Origin: Croceicoccus hydrothermalis
GTDB lineage: Bacteria > Pseudomonadota > Alphaproteobacteria > Sphingomonadales > Sphingomonadaceae
Assembly (NCBI RefSeq): GCF_022378335.1
Contig: NZ_JAIQCI010000020.1
Location: 182,436-246,435, forward strand
Reading direction: 5' to 3'
DNA: 64,000 bases
How positions within the stretch are numbered: position 1 is the first letter of the stretch; every line of letters starts with the position of its first letter. Below, piece by piece: positions 60,454-64,000 of this stretch. The notes below the pieces were generated by a model. The model searched no databases, was not told the origin of the DNA, and saw nothing but the letters and a program-made list of their open reading frames with translations. A program made the translations under genes and the position numbers.

Positions 60454-61227
60454 GTGTTGGAATCAACGATCGTGCCGATGCCGGTGATGCCGGCGCCGGA
60501 GCCCGCCGGAACTGTTTTTCTGGTCGGAACCTGCATCACCATGGCGGGCATACTGGCGTGGTGGGCGCTGGGGCGCGAAAGGCGTTTGCGCGGCTGGGTC
60601 TTGCCGCTGGTTTTCGCTGGCACTGCCCTGTCCGCTGTCATGATCGAGCCGATTTACGACAACACGCTGCTCTATTGGTATCCGGCCGAAAACCCGCTTG
60701 CCTTCTTCCACGGATATGAGCGGACAATCCCCTGGTATGTGCCGCTTGGCTATGCCTGGTTCTTCGGCGGTTCGGCCTATCTGGTCTGGCGCGTGATCGA
60801 AAGCGGCGCGTCGGCTGCGCGCATCTGGCAATTGTTTTTTGCTACCGCAGCAGTTGACTGGCTGGCGGTATCCATCTGCGAGTGGCTGGACCTCAGCGCC
60901 TTCTACGGCAACCAGCCTTTCCATCTGTTCGGTTCACCCGTGTGGTTTTCCTTCTGCGATGCCACCGGCGGCTTCGTGTTGGGCGCGGCGCTTGCCAAGC
61001 TCATGCCCTACCTCTCGGGTAGCAAGCGGGTTTGGCTGCTGATCCTGCCGAGTTTCACCTACGCGGCAACGCTGGGATCGACCACCGCACCTGTATCTCT
61101 CGCACTGAATTCGGCCTGGTCGCCAGTCATGACCTGGCTGGCTGGCGCTGCCACGATGGCGATGTGCATGATTGCCATCCATGTGATCGCCCAGATGGCG
61201 CAGTTGCGGCAGGAAAGCCCGTTGTGA
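60454..61227 (+). CDS. Polytopic membrane protein
   Basis: 257 residues with about seven hydrophobic segments, including GTVFLVGTCITMAGILAWW and MAMCMIAIHVIAQ. Motifs between segments (MIEPIYDNTLLYWYPAEN; CEWLDLSAFYG) contain conserved-looking acidic and aromatic residues. It may be a distant relative of the membrane protein at 4581, both perhaps AveC-like. The start is GTG at 60454 (TTG at 60457 possible), with GGGGAGG upstream. First gene of the last operon, GTGA-coupled to the MFS gene. Confidence 0.6.
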   Translation: MLESTIVPMPVMPAPEPAGTVFLVGTCITMAGILAWWALGRERRLRGWVLPLVFAGTALSAVMIEPIYDNTLLYWYPAENPLAFFHGYERTIPWYVPLGYAWFFGGSAYLVWRVIESGASAARIWQLFFATAAVDWLAVSICEWLDLSAFYGNQPFHLFGSPVWFSFCDATGGFVLGAALAKLMPYLSGSKRVWLLILPSFTYAATLGSTTAPVSLALNSAWSPVMTWLAGAATMAMCMIAIHVIAQMAQLRQESPL

Positions 61228-62549
61228 GCCGATTTTCAGGCCGCGACTGGTGGTTCATCGGCCTGCTAGGCACGATTTACGCGTTCAATTTCATCGACCG
61301 CATGATCATCGCCGTGGTCGGGGAGCCGATCAGGCAGGAATTCGGCCTGAGCGATTTCCAGCTCGGCATCATGGGCGGGGCGGCCTTTGCGCTGTTCTAC
61401 GGCGGCATCGGCATACCGCTTGCGCGGCTGGCAGAGCGGGTCAACCGGATCGGCATCGTGGCAACCGCCACCGCTTTATGGTCCGTGATGACCATTCTTT
61501 CCGGTGCCGCGACCGGTTATATCCAGTTGCTGCTGGCGCGCATGGGCGTGGGTGTCGGTGAGGCCGGATTTACGCCGCCGGTCGTCTCCCTGATTGCGGA
61601 TCGTTTCCCGCCCGAACGGCGCGCCACCGTGTTCTCCATGATCGCGGTAGGCGTTTCCGTGGGCGGTGCCATCGGTGTGCTGGCCGGGGGCTGGATCGCG
61701 CAAACCTATGGCTGGCGCTGGGCCTTCGTGGCGGCAGGGGCACCCGGTATCGGGCTGGCGCTGTTGCTGTGGCTGACCATCAGCGAACCTGTGCGCCTCA
61801 ACGCCGGACAATCGGCACCGCCATTCGGCGCGGTGCTTTGCCGGGTTAGAAAGTCTCGCGCATTCGTGGCGTTTACCCTTGGCAGCGGCATGGTGGCGCT
61901 GGTCGGCTTTGGCCTGAACCTGTTCCTGATTCCGTTGTTGGTGCGGCGGTTCGGTTTCGACCTTGCCGAAGCGGCGCTGACGTTTGCCTTCACCTTCAGC
62001 GCGGCCACCGCGTTGGGAGGCGTTGTGGGCGGGCTGGCTGCCGATCGGTTCGCTGCCAGACAATACCGGCGTTATGGCATCCTGCCGATGCTTTCGACCG
62101 CGCTGGCGCTGCCGCTTTTCCTGGCGGCGATTTACCAGGACGAATGGCAGATCATGGCGGTGCTGCTGTTTGCCTCCACCTTCTGCCTCTATGCCTTTCT
62201 ACCCACCATTATGACCGTGACGCAGCGGCTGGTGGAACCCCGGATGCGCGCCACCGCGGCGGCCATCCACGCCTTCGGCCAGACCGCATTTGGCCTTGGC
62301 CTGGGATCAGCCTTTCTGGGCTATATGAGCGATGTGCTGGCGACGGCGCGCTATGGCCAGCAATATGCAAGCCAATGTCTTGGCGGCGGCGCAAGTGCAT
62401 CGGCCAGCTGTGCCGAGGCCGCAGGCACCGGCTTGCAGCAAGCGCTGCTGATGCTGGGCCTGTTCCTGCTGCTGGCGATCATCTGCTACTGGCTGGCGGC
62501 TCGCTCGATTTCCGCAGAAATAACCGTGATCGAAGGTGAAGCGAAATGA
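61224..62549 (+). CDS. Major facilitator superfamily transporter
   Basis: 441 residues, about 12 segments: an N-terminal AFNFIDRMIIAVVGEPI, VGVGEAGFTPP in segment 4, and GWRWAFVAAGAPG. The same MFS subgroup as the transporter at 35982 (spinster-like). Likely importer or exporter for the pathway compound. GTG at 61224 overlaps the membrane-protein stop (GTGA); its own stop overlaps the FAD oxidoreductase start (ATGA). Confidence 0.9.
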   Translation: MSRFSGRDWWFIGLLGTIYAFNFIDRMIIAVVGEPIRQEFGLSDFQLGIMGGAAFALFYGGIGIPLARLAERVNRIGIVATATALWSVMTILSGAATGYIQLLLARMGVGVGEAGFTPPVVSLIADRFPPERRATVFSMIAVGVSVGGAIGVLAGGWIAQTYGWRWAFVAAGAPGIGLALLLWLTISEPVRLNAGQSAPPFGAVLCRVRKSRAFVAFTLGSGMVALVGFGLNLFLIPLLVRRFGFDLAEAALTFAFTFSAATALGGVVGGLAADRFAARQYRRYGILPMLSTALALPLFLAAIYQDEWQIMAVLLFASTFCLYAFLPTIMTVTQRLVEPRMRATAAAIHAFGQTAFGLGLGSAFLGYMSDVLATARYGQQYASQCLGGGASASASCAEAAGTGLQQALLMLGLFLLLAIICYWLAARSISAEITVIEGEAK

Positions 62550-64000
62550 ACGAAATCCATGATGCCGTCATTATCGGTGCCGGCCACAACGGGATGGCGG
62601 CAGCCGGGTATCTGAGCCGGGCCGGAAAGAAAGTCGTCGTCGTCGAACGGATGGCCAAGGTGGGCGGGATGACGAGTGCGGGATACATGATCCCCGAAGC
62701 GCCTGACTATCTGGTGACCCCCTGCGCGGTGGAGCTGCTGTTCGCGCGCGGATCGGGCATCATCGAGGATCTGGAGCTTGCTCGCCACGGCCTGCGCACC
62801 GTCGATCCCGATCCCAGCTATGTCTATCTCCATCCCGATGGCAGCTCGATTGCGCTGTTTCGCGATTACCGGCGCACGGCGGATGATATCGCCCGTATCC
62901 ATCCCGGCGATGGCAAGCAGTATCTGAAGTTCATGCAAGTCATGGACGCCATGATGGATATCGGTTTCCCGATCATGATGGCGGAACCTGGTCGGCCCGA
63001 CCTGCGCAACCTTGGCAAGATGATCAAGAGCGGGGTGCGCAATGTGCGGTTGAAGGATCAGCTGCTGGCGATCTCCAGGGCGACGGCAGACCAGGTGGCC
63101 TGCGAGTGGTTCGAACACCCGGCCACCATCGCGCTGCTGAACGGCATTGCCGCAGGCGCGGGGCCGGTCGACGATGATGGCAATGCCGCTGCCTACATGA
63201 TCTTTGCCGTCACGCACCGTCTTGGCACGGGCAAGCCTATCGGCAGCCTGCAGGCCTTTGCCGATGCCATGGCCAGCAGCATTACCGAATCCGGTGCAGA
63301 GATCATGCTCAATGCGCCTGTCGCGGAAATCCTGATCGATGATGGCGCCGCGCGAGGCGTGCGCCTGGCCGATGGCCGGGTACTGCGATCGAAGGTGGTG
63401 ATAGCCACCAGCGATCCCCGCACCACCTTTGCCATGACGACGCCGGGCGCGGTTGACCGGCAGCGGATGAAACGGATCGAGCATGTCCCCTCCAACCGAT
63501 CCAATGCAGCGCCCTTCCTTGCCAATGTTGCGATGAAGGCACCCTTGCGGTTGAAACGACATCAGGACCTGCGGCACGATGATGCCGATCTGAACAAGGC
63601 GGTGGGCTTGATTGGTCTCGCCGATGATGTGCGCAACAGCTTTGCCGCCGCGCGGCGTGGCGATATTCCAGATCGTCATGCAGTCTCTCTTACCCCGCTC
63701 TCCAACAGCGATCCTTCGCAGGCACCGGAGGGGTGTTCACTGGCCTACCTCTACCTTCCTGCCATGGCGGTGGATGCGCGCGAGGGCTGGTCTCAGGAAC
63801 TGAAAGACCGGACCATGGCATCGATCATCGCCCAGGTTTCTGAATATTATGACGGTTTCCAGCATGAGGTTGGCCGCTTCGTGGAGACTCCGCGAGAGCG
63901 CGAGACACGACTGAACGTGACCAATGGCTGCGTAACTCATGTGGACTTCGGTGCCTTGCGGGCAGGTCAGCATCGCCCGGCTACAGGGTTTGGCGTACCC
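62546..64000 (+). CDS. CrtI/phytoene-dehydrogenase-like FAD oxidoreductase (3' end outside window)
   Basis: 485 residues read to the window edge without a stop. N-terminal AVIIGAGHNGMAAAGYLSRAGKKVVVVER FAD motif and KVGGMTSAGYM, followed by VEILIDDG-type regulatory region (PVAEILIDDGAARGVRL) and VVIATSDP, as in the phytoene dehydrogenase/carotenoid oxidoreductase group. It would oxidise or isomerise a hydrophobic substrate at a membrane surface. ATG at 62546, with AAGGTGA upstream, overlaps the MFS stop (ATGA). Confidence 0.87.
   Translation, partial: MNEIHDAVIIGAGHNGMAAAGYLSRAGKKVVVVERMAKVGGMTSAGYMIPEAPDYLVTPCAVELLFARGSGIIEDLELARHGLRTVDPDPSYVYLHPDGSSIALFRDYRRTADDIARIHPGDGKQYLKFMQVMDAMMDIGFPIMMAEPGRPDLRNLGKMIKSGVRNVRLKDQLLAISRATADQVACEWFEHPATIALLNGIAAGAGPVDDDGNAAAYMIFAVTHRLGTGKPIGSLQAFADAMASSITESGAEIMLNAPVAEILIDDGAARGVRLADGRVLRSKVVIATSDPRTTFAMTTPGAVDRQRMKRIEHVPSNRSNAAPFLANVAMKAPLRLKRHQDLRHDDADLNKAVGLIGLADDVRNSFAAARRGDIPDRHAVSLTPLSNSDPSQAPEGCSLAYLYLPAMAVDAREGWSQELKDRTMASIIAQVSEYYDGFQHEVGRFVETPRERETRLNVTNGCVTHVDFGALRAGQHRPATGFGVP

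Noticed and set aside
1-64000. CRISPR array, tRNA or rRNA genes
   Set aside because: No regularly spaced repeats, no cloverleaf-like sequences and no rRNA-like segments were seen on reading; intergenic regions are short and accounted for.

Overview
The window is 64 kb of GC-rich (about 60-63% by eye) bacterial chromosome or large plasmid. It is packed with catabolic genes and has almost no core housekeeping genes. The ATGA/TGATG-coupled operons, the abundance of short-chain dehydrogenases (SDRs), NTF2-fold and vicinal-oxygen-chelate (VOC) proteins, and IS630/IS66-type insertion sequences suggest an alphaproteobacterium, most likely a sphingomonad (Novosphingobium/Sphingobium-like). That assignment is inference; no rRNA or marker gene is present.

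Layout. 1-21 kb: leftward operons holding a DUF1214-like protein (partial), a membrane PQQ dehydrogenase with a small membrane partner, NTF2-fold proteins, a GST, two IVD-type acyl-CoA dehydrogenases, paired MaoC hot-dog hydratases, an extradiol dioxygenase, an FAH hydrolase, an acyl-CoA ligase, hydrolases and SDRs. 21.3-24 kb: a MalT/LuxR-type regulator. 24-34 kb: a rightward operon with a beta-keto acid cleavage enzyme, a lipoprotein sulfatase and a complete coenzyme F420 locus (fbiC, npdG, cofE, cofD, cofC), flanked by LLM-type flavin/F420 oxidoreductases. 34-40 kb: MFS transporter, APH-like kinase and SDR leftward; NTF2-fold proteins and a 3-ketosteroid-dehydrogenase-like flavoprotein rightward. 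40.0-43.6 kb: an IS630-type element split by an IS66-type element, both with exact target duplications. 43.7-51 kb: a two-gene Rieske oxygenase in which one protein has the Rieske ligands and the other the mononuclear-iron ligands, LLM enzymes, a TetR regulator, a ferredoxin and a sulfotransferase-fold protein. 50.8-64 kb: a long rightward SDR-rich operon, then a membrane protein, an MFS transporter and a CrtI-like FAD oxidoreductase cut off by the window end.

How the genes fit together. CoA ligase, acyl-CoA dehydrogenases, hydratases and SDRs make a beta-oxidation toolkit. The Rieske pair plus ferredoxin, KstD-like flavoprotein, extradiol dioxygenase and FAH hydrolase make a ring-attack and ring-cleavage toolkit. 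F420 made by the central operon could power the four LLM enzymes. The substrate cannot be read from sequence; a polycyclic terpenoid- or steroid-like compound is the best guess.

The strongest unlabelled signal is a 16-bp palindrome, consensus CCTNYC-N4-GRNAGG. I found it, exact or with few mismatches, in nine intergenic promoter regions. It precedes nearly every operon except the Rieske/TetR pair, which has its own tandem palindromic operator. The window therefore looks like one large regulon, perhaps under the MalT-like regulator, whose own promoter has the most perfect copy.
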